The notes: generated from the letters alone by a model not told the origin. A DNA stretch of 64,000 bases from Caulobacter sp. SL161 (GCF_026672375.1 NZ_JAPPRA010000001.1:1550001-1614000); one strand, 5' to 3'; positions 37,503-46,260 are shown, numbered from the stretch's first letter. Program-made: numbers and translations.

Positions 37503-37537
37503 AAGTTATACGCAAATATGAAATCTGCGTATAACTT
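37503..37537 (-). promoter_or_regulatory. Perfect palindrome at the start of the nucleotidyltransferase gene
   Basis: Perfect 12-bp arms AAGTTATACGCA/TGCGTATAACTT are separated by an 11-bp AT-rich centre. The palindrome lies 6 bp upstream of the ATG at 37496. The sequence is far more AT-rich than its surroundings and contains TATAC/GTATA elements that could be a -10 box. It is most likely an operator/promoter for autoregulation. A terminator for the upstream acyl-CoA synthetase gene is less likely because no T-tract follows. Confidence 0.6.
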
Positions 37538-37546
37538 TTCCGCCCT

Positions 37547-39085
37547 CTAAACGATCTTGCTCTCGCCCTTGCCCCAGTAGGCGTCGCGGATCAGGCGCTT
37601 GTAGAGCTTGCCGGTCGGGTGGCGGGGCAGTTCGGCCATGAAGTCGATGCGGCGCGGCGACTTCACGTGGCTGAGGTTGGCGCGGGCGAAGGCCATCAGC
37701 TCCTCGGCTAGGGCGACCTGGTCGTCGCCGAGGTCCATCGGCTGGATCACCGCCACCACCTGCTCGCCCATCTCCTCGTGCGGCGCGCCCACCACGGCGG
37801 CGTCGGCGACCTTGGGATGGGTGATCAAGAGGTTCTCGATCTCCTGCGGATAGATGTTCACCCCGCCCGAGATGATCATGAAGCTCTTGCGGTCGGTGAG
37901 GTAAAGGAAGCCCTCCTCGTCGGCCCAGCCCACGTCACCCAGCGTGGTCCAGCCGTGTTTGTTGTAGCTCTCGGCCGTCTTGTCCGGGGCGTTGTGATAG
38001 TTCACCGCAGGACCATTGGCGAAATAGACCGTGCCTTCGGTGCGCGGCGGCACGGGGTCGCCGGCCTCGTCGCAGATGCGCAGCTCGCCCAGCACCGCCT
38101 GGCCGACGCTGCCCTTGTGGGTCAGCCAGTTCTGCGAATTGATCCAGCAGAAGCCGTTGCCCTCGGTGCCGGCGTAGTATTCGAAGATCACCGGACCCCA
38201 CCAGGCGATCATCTGCTCCTTGACCGGGACGGGGCAGGGGGCGGCGGCGTGGATCGCCGACGTCATCGACGAGACGTCGTACTTGGCGCGCACCGCCTCG
38301 GGCAGCTTAAGCATCCGCACGAAGTGGGTGGGGACGAACTGACCGCAGTTGACCTTGTGTTTCTCGATCAGGGCCAGGGCGACCTCGGGGTCGAACTTCT
38401 CCATCACGATCACTGTGCCGCCCAGCTTGTGGACGGTCATGCACCAGCGCAGCGGGGCGGCGTGATAGAGCGGCGCGGGCGACAGGTAGAGGCTGTCGCC
38501 GGAGAAGCCGAACAGGCCCTGGGCCATCATCTGCAGGGCGTTGGGCGCGTCGATCGGACCGCCGCTGAGGGCGGGTTTCACGCCCTTGGGCCGGCCGGTG
38601 GTGCCGGACGAATAGAGCATGTCCGTGCCGGCGCTCTCGTCGGCGATCGGCATGGCCGGCTGGCCGTCGCGGGCCGCGACGAAGTCGGCGTAAGGGCCGT
38701 GCGCGCCGCCCACTGTGAACAGGGACAGGCCAGGGACCAGGGCGGCGATCTCGTCGATCACCGGGCCCATGGCGGTGGAGGTGATGAACACCTTGGCCCC
38801 GCAGTCCTGCAGGATGTACTCGGCCTCAGAGGCGGTCAGCTTGGTGGAGATGCAGACGAAGTACAGGCCCGATCGCTGAGCCGCCCAGGCGACCTCGAAG
38901 AAGCGGGCGTTGTTCTCCATCAGGATGGCGATGACGTCGCCGGGAACCAAACCGAGCGACCGGAACAGGTGCGCGCCCTGGTTCGACCGCGCGTCCAGCT
39001 GGGCGTAGGTCACGACCTCGCCGGAGCCGGCCATGATGTAGGCGGCCTTGCCGCCTTGCGACTGGGCGTGGAGGTAGGGGTGCAT
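37547..39085 (-). CDS. Acyl-CoA synthetase / AMP-dependent ligase
   Basis: The ATG at 39085, preceded by GAGG at proper spacing, gives 512 residues. An in-frame ATG at 39112 falls within the edge of a family-A repeat and is less likely. Motifs are LYSSGTTGRPKGV, FEYYAGTEGNGFCWI, GDVGWADEEGFLYLTDR and the C-terminal Lys in LPRHPTGKLYKRL. It belongs to the FadD3/CaiC-like group rather than FadD. With the adjacent GMC oxidoreductase and the divergent P450 it may activate an oxidised hydrocarbon, terpenoid or steroid acid to its CoA ester. Confidence 0.92.
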   Translation of the reverse strand: MHPYLHAQSQGGKAAYIMAGSGEVVTYAQLDARSNQGAHLFRSLGLVPGDVIAILMENNARFFEVAWAAQRSGLYFVCISTKLTASEAEYILQDCGAKVFITSTAMGPVIDEIAALVPGLSLFTVGGAHGPYADFVAARDGQPAMPIADESAGTDMLYSSGTTGRPKGVKPALSGGPIDAPNALQMMAQGLFGFSGDSLYLSPAPLYHAAPLRWCMTVHKLGGTVIVMEKFDPEVALALIEKHKVNCGQFVPTHFVRMLKLPEAVRAKYDVSSMTSAIHAAAPCPVPVKEQMIAWWGPVIFEYYAGTEGNGFCWINSQNWLTHKGSVGQAVLGELRICDEAGDPVPPRTEGTVYFANGPAVNYHNAPDKTAESYNKHGWTTLGDVGWADEEGFLYLTDRKSFMIISGGVNIYPQEIENLLITHPKVADAAVVGAPHEEMGEQVVAVIQPMDLGDDQVALAEELMAFARANLSHVKSPRRIDFMAELPRHPTGKLYKRLIRDAYWGKGESKIV

Positions 39086-39107
39086 AGCCGGGACCTCGTT
39101 TTGAACT

Positions 39108-39200
39108 GTCATCCCGGACGGTCGAAGGCCGAGCCGGGACCGCCGGAAGCGCTGAGTTTGCTATGGTCCCGGATCGCCCCTGCGGGCCGTCCGGGATGAC
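39108..39200. repeat. GTCATCC palindromic repeat, family A
   Basis: The element begins GTCATCCCGGACGG and ends CCGTCCGGGATGAC, with inner GGGACC/GGTCCC arms. It separates the acyl-CoA synthetase from the GMC oxidoreductase gene and runs in from just upstream of the synthetase start. Confidence 0.75.
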
Positions 39201-39212
39201 ACGGGATTGCGG

Positions 39213-40880
39213 TTAAGCGGCGACGGGCTGCCTGGCGGCGGCCAGGATCATGTCCGCGCCCTTTTCCCCGATCATGATCGAGGGGGCGTTGGTGTTGCCG
39301 GAGATCAGGCGCGGCATGATCGAGGCGTCGACCACGCGCAGGCCTTCCACGCCGCGCACGCGCAACTGCGCGTCCACGACGGCCATCGGCCCGGTCCCCA
39401 TCTGGCAGGTGCCCACGGGGTGATAGAGCGTCGAGCCGGTCTGGCGGGCGAACTCCAGCAGTTGCTCGTCGGTCTGGACCTCGAGACCGGGGTTCATCTC
39501 GCTTTCGACGTACTGGGCGATGGCCGGCTGCTGGCCGATCTTCCGCGCCCATTTCAGGCCGGCGACGATGACCTCCTGGTCCAGCGGATCGGCCAGGTAG
39601 TTGGCGAAGATGGCCGGATAGACCGACGGATCGGCCGACTTGATCCGGATGTGCCCACGGCTTTCGGGGCGCAACTGGCAGGGCGCGATGGTCATGCCCG
39701 GCGCGCCTTCCAGCTCCATCTTCTGCTCGTTGAACAGCTTCTCCAGATCCATGGTCGCGGGCAGGATGTGGAACTGGATGTCCGGTCCTGCGAGATCTGG
39801 GCGGGACTTGCAGAAAGCCGCCACGTGGGCCGCCGACAGTGTCAGAAGGCCCTTGCGGAACAGCAGGTACTTCATCGCCTCGGCGGCCAGGCGTCCGCCC
39901 TTGCTCTGCTCGTTGACCGAGACGGTCCCCGACTTCAGCCGGTAGCGAGCGGCGACGATGTAGTGGTCCTGCAGGTTCTCGCCGACGCCGGGCAGGTCGG
40001 CCACGACCTCGATCCCATGCTCGCGCAGCAGGCCGCCGGCGCCGACGCCTGACAGCTGCAGAAGCTGGGGCGAGTTGATCGCGCCGCCGGCCAGGATGAC
40101 CTCGCCGCGCGCCATGGCGGTGCGCCGCTCGCCGTTCTGCATGAACTCGACGCCGACGGCCCGCTTGCCTTCGAAGAGGACGCGGCCGGCCAGCGCATTG
40201 GTCTCGACGCGCAGGTTCGGACGCTTCATGGCCGGGTGCAGATAGGCGACCGCCGACGAGCAGCGCGCGCCGTTCTTCTGGGTCACCTGATACCAGGTCA
40301 CGCCCTCCTGATCGGGACCGTTCAGGTCGGGATAGCGCGGGATGCCGGCCTGGTCGCAAGCCTGGATCAGCGCCTCGGAGATCGGGTGGGCGTCGCGCAT
40401 ATCGGCGACGTTCAGGGGGCCGCCGGTGGCGTGCAGATCGCAGGCGCCGCGCTCCTGGTTCTGCGACTTGCGGAAGTAGTGCAGGACGTCGTCCCAGGCC
40501 CAGCCCTCGCAGCCCAGCTGCCGCCAGCCGTCATAGTCGGCGGCCTGGCCGCGCACATAGAGCATGGCGTTGATCGAGGACGAGCCGCCCAGCACCTTGC
40601 CGCGCGGCCAGACGTGGGCCCGGCCGCCGGTGCCGGGGTCGGGCTCGGTGGTGAACAGCCAGTTGACCTTGGGATCCTTCAGGGTCGACGAGTAGCCGAC
40701 CGGGATGTGGATCATCATGTTCGAGGCGAACTGGGAGAGGTTCTTGGTCGGCCGGTCGTCGCCGCCCGCCTCCAGCAGCACGACCTTGTAGCGGCCGTTC
40801 TCCGACAGGCGCGCGGCCAGCACGCAGCCCGCCGATCCCGCACCCACGATAACGTAGTCGGCCTCGATGATCCCGGTCAT
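39213..40880 (-). CDS. GMC family FAD-dependent oxidoreductase (alcohol/choline dehydrogenase-like)
   Basis: The protein has 555 residues from an ATG at 40880. The FAD-binding Rossmann motif is at the N-terminus ([19 protein letters not shown]). The GMC signatures [21 protein letters not shown] and [16 protein letters not shown] follow, and the C-terminal catalytic His lies in [11 protein letters not shown] with Asn/His partners in [17 protein letters not shown]. The protein resembles AlkJ/BetA-type alcohol dehydrogenases that oxidise primary alcohols to aldehydes. The divergent P450 suggests it oxidises an alcohol made by that enzyme. Confidence 0.93.
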   Translation of the reverse strand: MTGIIEADYVIVGAGSAGCVLAARLSENGRYKVVLLEAGGDDRPTKNLSQFASNMMIHIPVGYSSTLKDPKVNWLFTTEPDPGTGGRAHVWPRGKVLGGSSSINAMLYVRGQAADYDGWRQLGCEGWAWDDVLHYFRKSQNQERGACDLHATGGPLNVADMRDAHPISEALIQACDQAGIPRYPDLNGPDQEGVTWYQVTQKNGARCSSAVAYLHPAMKRPNLRVETNALAGRVLFEGKRAVGVEFMQNGERRTAMARGEVILAGGAINSPQLLQLSGVGAGGLLREHGIEVVADLPGVGENLQDHYIVAARYRLKSGTVSVNEQSKGGRLAAEAMKYLLFRKGLLTLSAAHVAAFCKSRPDLAGPDIQFHILPATMDLEKLFNEQKMELEGAPGMTIAPCQLRPESRGHIRIKSADPSVYPAIFANYLADPLDQEVIVAGLKWARKIGQQPAIAQYVESEMNPGLEVQTDEQLLEFARQTGSTLYHPVGTCQMGTGPMAVVDAQLRVRGVEGLRVVDASIMPRLISGNTNAPSIMIGEKGADMILAAARQPVAA

Positions 40881-41045
40881 CGTTTCTCTCCCTTCGCCGT
40901 CCGCGTTCTCGTCGCTAATCGGCGTTTAGTTGAGAGGATGCGCCCAGGTCCGGCCATTGCGCAAGTTGCCGTCGCGGCGCCGTTGGTCGAACGTCGATCT
41001 TGGGTATGGTGACGTTAACGGCAACCCATTCCAGTGAGGCGTTAA

Positions 41046-42380
41046 ATGGACCTGATCAGTCAGACGGTGGTGGACGGCAAGGCGGGGCCCGGCGCGCCGC
41101 CGACCTATCCGACACTCAAGGACGTCGATCTCGCCGACATCTTCCGTTTCACCAAGGGTCAGCCCTGGGCCGACTTCGCGCGGATGCGGCAGGAGGCGCC
41201 GGTGATGTGGCATCCTGAGCCGATGGGCGGGCCGGGCTTCTGGGCCCTGACGCGCTATGAGGACGTCCACCGGGTCAATGGCGATCCGGAGACCTTCTCG
41301 TCCCAGCGGGGCGGCATCCTGATGTCGATGGGCGCGCCCGAGAAGCGCCACGCGCTGCTGTTCCGCGCCTCGATGGACACCATGATCAACATGGATGCGC
41401 CGCATCACCTGCAGCTGCGTCGCGAGCACATGCCGTACTTCACGCCGTCCTATCTGCGCGGCCTGACCGAGCGGGTGAGGGGCGAGGTGACGCGCCTGCT
41501 AGACGCGATGGAGCCGCTGCTGGCGAACGGCGCCGAGATCGACATGGTCGAGCACTTCTCCAGCGTGCTGCCGCTGTTCACCCTGTGCGAGATCCTGGGC
41601 GTGCCGCCGGAAGACCGGCCCAAGTTCCTGACCTGGATGCACTATCTGGAGCGCGCCCAGGACCTGGCGGTCAAGCAGGCCAATGCGCCGATGCAGCCGA
41701 CCCTGGAGCTCATGCAGTTCGTCATGGACTTCAACAACAACGTCGAGGAGATGTTCGAGTACGGCCGCACGATGCTGCACAAGCGTCGGGAGGACCCGAA
41801 GGAAGACCTGATGACGGCGATCGCCCGAGCCCAGCTCGATGGCGCGGTGCTGCCCGACGAGTATCTCGACGGCTCGTGGCTGCTGATCGTGTTCGCGGGC
41901 AATGACACCACCCGCAACACCCTGTCGGGCGCCATGCGGTTGCTGACCGAGTTCCCCGACCAGAAGCAGAAGCTGATCGCCGATCCGTCGCTGCTGGGCG
42001 GGGCGGTCGATGAGTTCATCCGCATGGTCAGCCCGGTCGTCTATATGCGCCGCACGGCCACTCGCGACGTCGAGGTCAACGGCCAACTGATCCGCGAGGG
42101 CGAAAAGGCGATCATGTATTACGGCGCGGCCAACCGCGATCCGGCCATGTTCGAGAACCCCGACCAACTGGACGTCACCCGCGCCAACGCCGGCAAGCAC
42201 ATCGCGTTCGGCTATGGCCCGCACACCTGCATCGGCAAGCGCGTCGCCCAGATCCAGCTGGAGGAGGCCTATCGCCAGATCCTGGCCCGGTTCCCCGATC
42301 TGAACTGGACCGGAAACATCGAGATCGCGCCGAACAACTTCGTGCACGCGATCAGCAAGCTGGGTGTGAAGCGGGGATAA
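41046..42380 (+). CDS. Cytochrome P450, soluble bacterial class I type
   Basis: The protein has 444 residues from an ATG at 41046. The heme ligand is Cys395 in FGYGPHTCIGKRV, the I-helix oxygen-activation motif is AGNDTTRN at 284-291 and the ExxR pair is Glu323/Arg326. The sequence around RRTATRDVEVNGQLIREGEK and the N-terminus lack a membrane anchor. It needs a ferredoxin and reductase that are not in this window. The AGNDTTRN motif recalls the CYP153/CYP125-related group of alkane, fatty-acid and steroid hydroxylases, but the subfamily is not certain. It is divergent from the GMC gene over 165 bp that probably hold both promoters. Confidence 0.95.
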   Translation: MDLISQTVVDGKAGPGAPPTYPTLKDVDLADIFRFTKGQPWADFARMRQEAPVMWHPEPMGGPGFWALTRYEDVHRVNGDPETFSSQRGGILMSMGAPEKRHALLFRASMDTMINMDAPHHLQLRREHMPYFTPSYLRGLTERVRGEVTRLLDAMEPLLANGAEIDMVEHFSSVLPLFTLCEILGVPPEDRPKFLTWMHYLERAQDLAVKQANAPMQPTLELMQFVMDFNNNVEEMFEYGRTMLHKRREDPKEDLMTAIARAQLDGAVLPDEYLDGSWLLIVFAGNDTTRNTLSGAMRLLTEFPDQKQKLIADPSLLGGAVDEFIRMVSPVVYMRRTATRDVEVNGQLIREGEKAIMYYGAANRDPAMFENPDQLDVTRANAGKHIAFGYGPHTCIGKRVAQIQLEEAYRQILARFPDLNWTGNIEIAPNNFVHAISKLGVKRG

Positions 42381-42427
42381 AGGGCGCGCCGGCGGCGAGG
42401 ATTACGTCTCGCGCGCCGGCGCTGTAG

Positions 42428-42457
42428 GGCGTCCGGATATGGGGGGTTCCGGACGCC
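42428..42457 (+). terminator. Possible terminator hairpin after the P450 gene
   Basis: A perfect 10-bp stem GGCGTCCGGA/TCCGGACGCC spans a 10-base G-rich loop, 47 bp after the P450 stop. Only GTTAG follows, so factor-independent termination is doubtful; another GC-rich dyad (GGCGCGCCGGCG-like) precedes it. Confidence 0.4.
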
Positions 42458-42610
42458 GTTAGAATGGCTCAGATCACCCCCCTCGCGCGCCGCGACGCGC
42501 GGTCGCAGCAAACCCAAAACGGCAGAGCGCCCAGGCGGCCCGCGACCGGGTCTTGTTCTTCGGCGTCTTCGGGTCATACGATCGTTTAAAATCAGGCCGA
42601 GGAGAACGCC

Positions 42611-43495
42611 ATGTCGACACCGACCTTCGAGACCCTGCTGTACGACGTCGAGGACGGGATCGCGACGATCACCCTCAATCGCCCCGACCGCATGAACGCC
42701 TTCACCGCCCGGATGATGAAGGACCTGATCGAGGTGTTCGACGTCACCGACGCCGACGACGCGGTGAAGGTGGTGATCATCACCGGTGCGGGGAGGGCGT
42801 TCTGCGCCGGCGCGGACCTCGGCGGCGGCGGCGCCACCTTCGATCGCACCAGCCCCCAGGCGCTGGAGCGTGAGGAGGGCAAGGTCGGCGACATCTATCG
42901 CGACGGCGGCGGCCGCGTGACCTTGCGCATGTACGACAGCCTCAAGCCGATCATCGGCGCGATCAACGGCGCGGCCGTCGGCGTGGGTGTCACCATGCAG
43001 CTGCCGATGGACATTCGCATGGCCTCGACCGAGGCCAAGTTCGGCTTCGTGTTCGCCCGCCGGGGGATCAATCCCGAGGCCGCCTCCAGCTGGTTCCTGC
43101 CGCGTCTGGTGGGTCTGCAGACGGCGCTGGAGTGGTGCTACACCGGCCGCGTGTTCCCGGCGTCCGAGGCGCTGGAGAAGGGGCTGGTGCGCTCGCTGCA
43201 CGCGCCCGACGACCTGCTGCCCGCCGCCCGCGCCCTGGCCCGCGAGATCGCCGACAACACCGCGCCCGTTTCCGTGGCGCTGACCCGCCAGCTCTTGTGG
43301 CGCATGGCCGGCGCCGACCATCCGATGGAAGCGCATAAGGCCGACAGCCGCGCCATCCAGTCGCGCGGCTCGTCCGGGGACGCCAAGGAGGGCGTCACCT
43401 CGTTCCTCGAAAAGCGCGCGCCGGTCTATCCGAACAAGGTCTCGAGCGACGTGCCCGACATCTGGCCGGAATGGGAGCAGCCGGAGTTCCGGTAG
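42611..43495 (+). CDS. Enoyl-CoA hydratase/isomerase (crotonase) family protein
   Basis: The protein has 294 residues from an ATG at 42611 after GAGGAGAA. The crotonase fold shows LNRPDRMNAFTARMM, the oxyanion-hole motif AFCAGADLGGG, INGAAVGVGVTMQLPMDIRMAS and GINPEAASSWFLPRLVG carrying the Glu of hydratases. It is likely to hydrate enoyl-CoA esters in beta-oxidation or a specialised pathway. It follows the P450 gene on the same strand, but the 230-bp gap with hairpins suggests its own promoter. Confidence 0.92.
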   Translation: MSTPTFETLLYDVEDGIATITLNRPDRMNAFTARMMKDLIEVFDVTDADDAVKVVIITGAGRAFCAGADLGGGGATFDRTSPQALEREEGKVGDIYRDGGGRVTLRMYDSLKPIIGAINGAAVGVGVTMQLPMDIRMASTEAKFGFVFARRGINPEAASSWFLPRLVGLQTALEWCYTGRVFPASEALEKGLVRSLHAPDDLLPAARALAREIADNTAPVSVALTRQLLWRMAGADHPMEAHKADSRAIQSRGSSGDAKEGVTSFLEKRAPVYPNKVSSDVPDIWPEWEQPEFR

Positions 43496-43503
43496 GGCTT
43501 TGA

Positions 43504-43632
43504 GCGCCCCCTCCGTCGCGTCGCTTCGCGCCACGACACCTCCCCCGTTTCACGGGTGAGGAGGACTTTCATCCTCCCTCGCATGCGGGGGAGGTGGCTC
43601 GACGCCGATAGGCGGCGAGACGGAGGGGGCGC
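43504..43632. repeat. Palindromic intergenic repeat, family B
   Basis: Outer arms GCGCCCCCTCCGTC/GACGGAGGGGGCGC enclose CACCTCCCCC and GGGGGAGGTG inner arms. It fills the gap between the enoyl-CoA hydratase and DUF2336 genes. Confidence 0.8.
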
Positions 43633-43693
43633 AGGCGCATTTGCCGCGCCGCCGCTCACCGCCCGTTAATCACGCTCTGGTCTGTTCAGGCCC

Positions 43694-44917
43694 ATGAGCG
43701 AAGCCGCGCTGACCCCCGCGTTCGAAGAGCCCGAGGCCCCCAGGGCCGCGCCGCGTTCGCGCTCGACCCTGCTCAAGCGACTGGCCGACGTGGTCTGCCT
43801 GCCCAGCAGCCGGATCAACGCCTTCGAGCGCTCGATGACGGCCGACCTGCTGGTCGAGATGCTGCGTGACGCCAATGTCGGCGAACGCGAGAAGGTGGCC
43901 CGTCGTCTTGCCATGCTCAATGAAATGCCGGGGGTGCTGGTGCGCCTGCTGCTGCGCGACGAGCTGCCGGTGGCGCGCGCCCTGCTGGTCGATTCCGAGA
44001 AGCTGTCGGACGCTGACCTGATCAGCTGCCTCTATCAGGCCACGACCGAACACCGCCGCCTGATCGCCCAGCGTCGCGGCGTCAGCGAGGTGGTCGCCGA
44101 CGCCCTGATCGACATGGGCGAGCCTGCCGTCATTGAGACCCTGCTACGCAACGAGCTGGTCAAGCTCAGCCATCAGGGCGTCGAGAACATCGTGGCCGCC
44201 ACGCGCGACGCCCAGCACCTGATCCCGCTGCTGCTGCGCCGCGCCGAGCTGCGGCCCAGCCATGCCTATGTGATGTTCTGGTGGGCGGATTCCGAGGCGC
44301 GGCGGGTCATTCTCCAGCGCTTTGCGGTGTCGCGCGAAATTCTCCAGGACGCGGTGGGGGACGTCTTCGCCCTGGCCTCGGCCGAGGGCTGGCAGGATCC
44401 GCTGTCGCGCAAGGCCCTGCAGTTCATCGAGCGCCGCCAGCGCAACCGCGCCGCCATCGCCAAGAGCCCGTTCAACAGCCTCGATGAGGCCGTCGCCGCG
44501 GGGGAGGGCGGCTTCACCCGCGAGATCGCCGAGGAGATCTCCTACCTGTCGGGCCTGAAGCCGATGACCGGCGCCAAGATCTTCACCGATCCGGGCGGCG
44601 AGCCCCTGGCCATCCTGTGCAAGGCGACCGGTTTGCCCCGCGGCTGCGTGCGCCAGCTCTGGCGCGGCCTGCGCCGCCAGGAGGTCGATCGCACCGGCGC
44701 CACCGACCCGAACCTCGAGCGTGTGCTGACGGTCTATGACGCCATCGCCGTCGACCGCGCCCAGACGGTGCTGCGCTATTGGAACTGGTCGCTGACCTCG
44801 GCCCTGACGCCGGCCCTCCTGAAGGCGATCCGCGACGGGGACGAGGCCGCCGTTGACGAATACTCGGCCCCGCAGCGCGCCGCCATGCTGGCGCTCTCGC
44901 GCGACTTTGGACGCTAA
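43694..44917 (+). CDS. DUF2336 family protein
   Basis: The protein has 407 residues from an ATG at 43694. It is soluble and almost entirely helical, with HEAT-like repeated pairs (NVGEREKVARRLAMLNEMPG, LLRDELPVARALLVDSEKL, NELVKLSHQGVENIVAATRD). This is the DUF2336 pattern found mainly in alphaproteobacteria. The family has no established biochemical activity. No signal or membrane helix was found. It lies directly upstream of the second mucR with 228 bp between. Confidence 0.82.
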   Translation: MSEAALTPAFEEPEAPRAAPRSRSTLLKRLADVVCLPSSRINAFERSMTADLLVEMLRDANVGEREKVARRLAMLNEMPGVLVRLLLRDELPVARALLVDSEKLSDADLISCLYQATTEHRRLIAQRRGVSEVVADALIDMGEPAVIETLLRNELVKLSHQGVENIVAATRDAQHLIPLLLRRAELRPSHAYVMFWWADSEARRVILQRFAVSREILQDAVGDVFALASAEGWQDPLSRKALQFIERRQRNRAAIAKSPFNSLDEAVAAGEGGFTREIAEEISYLSGLKPMTGAKIFTDPGGEPLAILCKATGLPRGCVRQLWRGLRRQEVDRTGATDPNLERVLTVYDAIAVDRAQTVLRYWNWSLTSALTPALLKAIRDGDEAAVDEYSAPQRAAMLALSRDFGR

Positions 44918-45145
44918 TGTCTGGATATCGGCGGTATCAGATCGCGGCCCATATCGATACTCAGGATATCAAGCACGCATTTCTAGCCATTTCCAGTAAC
45001 CGAGAGCCTTCTCGAACATTGGAGTATTACAAATGATCTCTTGAGGAGGTCCGTATTGCTCGTTGTGGTCAATATGGGTATGCACCCCTCGACTGATCTA
45101 GGAATCAGCCGCACCAGCAAAAAGTTTTGGCGACGGGCGAGGCAT

Positions 45146-45565
45146 ATGGAAGATCAATCGGACCTGATCGAGATGACGGCGGGCATCGTTTCGGCCTATG
45201 TCGGCAACAACGTGGTTTCGACCGCCGACCTGCCGGCCTTGATCAAGCAGGTTCACGCCGCGCTCGCCAATGTCGGCGCCCCGGCCGCCGAGCCGGCCCC
45301 CACGCCGAAGGAGCCTGCGGTTCCGGTCAAGAAGTCGATCACGCCCGACTATCTGATCTGCCTGGAAGACGGTCGGAAGTTCAAATCGCTCAAGCGCCAC
45401 CTGCGCACCAAGTACGACATGACGCCCGAGGACTACCGCGCCAAGTGGGGCCTGCCCAAGGATTACCCAATGGTGGCGCCCAACTACGCCGAGGCGCGCT
45501 CGAACCTCGCCAAGCAGATGGGTCTCGGCCAAGGCGGCCGCAAACCTGCGCGCAAGGCGAAATAG
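45146..45565 (+). CDS. mucR2: MucR/Ros family transcriptional regulator, second paralogue
   Basis: The ATG at 45146 gives 139 residues aligned end to end with the paralogue at 25452; an upstream in-frame start at 45041 adds unrelated residues and is rejected. The oligomerisation half reads LIEMTAGIVSAYVGNNVVST. The zinc-finger half reads SITPDYLICLEDGRKFKSLK then RHLRTKYDMTPEDYRAKWGL. Cys72, Asp75 and His85 are kept, but the last canonical ligand position is Lys89. In Caulobacter MucR2 acts redundantly with MucR1 on cell-cycle and surface-structure promoters. A hairpin terminator follows. Numbering is assumed from gene order. Confidence 0.9.
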   Translation: MEDQSDLIEMTAGIVSAYVGNNVVSTADLPALIKQVHAALANVGAPAAEPAPTPKEPAVPVKKSITPDYLICLEDGRKFKSLKRHLRTKYDMTPEDYRAKWGLPKDYPMVAPNYAEARSNLAKQMGLGQGGRKPARKAK

Positions 45566-45613
45566 CCGAGTCGGAACAAAAGCTTGGCCGTTCGCGGCCT
45601 CCGCCAGGATCAG

Positions 45614-45651
45614 CGCCCGTCGTCCGAACCCGGACGGCGGGCGTTGTCGTT
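45614..45651 (+). terminator. Probable terminator after mucR2
   Basis: A 13-bp stem CGCCCGTCGTCCG/CGGACGGCGGGCG with one G-T pair and loop AACC is followed by TTGTCGTT. The T-tract is interrupted, so strength is uncertain. Confidence 0.6.
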
Positions 45652-45670
45652 GATAGTTGACTCATCCCGG

Positions 45671-45743
45671 GAATCTTGTCGCGCGACATGTTTTTCGCTT
45701 GCCGCCGATTCGTTCCTTAAGCGATAGTGAATCGAAGTGATTC
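45671..45743 (+). promoter_or_regulatory. Cluster of four GANTC sites upstream of the PAS_5 gene
   Basis: GANTC methylation sites occur at 45671-45675, 45707-45711, 45729-45733 and 45739-45743, all within 100 bp of the start codon at 45769. In Caulobacter, CcrM methylates GANTC and GcrA reads methylation at promoters. Such clustering in a short intergenic region suggests cell-cycle-timed expression; this is an inference. Confidence 0.55.
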
Positions 45744-45768
45744 CAATAGCTTGTTAAGGACTCTGAAG

Positions 45769-46260
45769 ATGTCCGCGCAATTGAGCGCATCCGCCACGGC
45801 GGCCCGCGCTCACCAGGAGATGTTCGCCTACTGGGCGTCCCTCCGTCGGGGGGCGAGCCTCCCCGCGCGCGTCGACCTGCATCCTGCGAGCATGAAGCGG
45901 CTGCTGCCGACCGTCAGCCTGATCGACGTGGTCGGCGGCGCGCCGCGCGACTATCGCCTGCGCCTGGCGGGCACCGGGCTCTACGGCGTCTATGGCCGTG
46001 AGATCACCGGCCGCCTGATCGGTGACGTCTACAACGCCGCGGCCGTCGACTACTGGCGCAAGGAACTGGACAAGGTCGTGGACGAGCGTCGTCCCGGCGT
46101 CGGCGTCCACAGCCTGGCCTGGCGCGGCGCGCCGCACATGTCGATCCTGTGGCTGCGCCTGCCGCTGGCCAGCAACGGCAAGGACGTCGACATGATCCTC
46201 GGCTACGACGCCGTGGTCGGCGCGGCCGCCGAGAGCGGCTCGGGCATCCGCGCGGCCTGA
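45769..46260 (+). CDS. PAS_5 domain protein
   Basis: The ATG at 45769, preceded by AAGGA, gives 163 residues. Almost the whole protein is the PAS_5 (PF07310-like) domain: AYWASLRRGASLPARVDLHP, LPTVSLIDVVGG, DYRLRLAGTGLYGVYGREITG, WRGAPHMSILWLRLPLAS. It is typical of Caulobacter and relatives, which hold many such single-domain proteins of unknown function. No output domain is attached. Four GANTC sites lie in its promoter region. Confidence 0.85.
   Translation: MSAQLSASATAARAHQEMFAYWASLRRGASLPARVDLHPASMKRLLPTVSLIDVVGGAPRDYRLRLAGTGLYGVYGREITGRLIGDVYNAAAVDYWRKELDKVVDERRPGVGVHSLAWRGAPHMSILWLRLPLASNGKDVDMILGYDAVVGAAAESGSGIRAA

Noticed and set aside
37503..37537. Palindrome as a terminator for the acyl-CoA synthetase gene
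   Set aside because: On the reverse strand the hairpin is not followed by a T-tract and its stem is AT-rich. Its position 6 bp from the next start codon fits an operator better.
39086..39112. Upstream ATG of the acyl-CoA synthetase at 39112
   Set aside because: It lies in the edge of a family-A repeat and lacks an RBS, while the ATG at 39085 has GAGG at correct spacing.
45041..45145. N-terminal extension of mucR2
   Set aside because: The added residues do not align with the paralogue, which also starts MED; the ATG at 45146 matches it.
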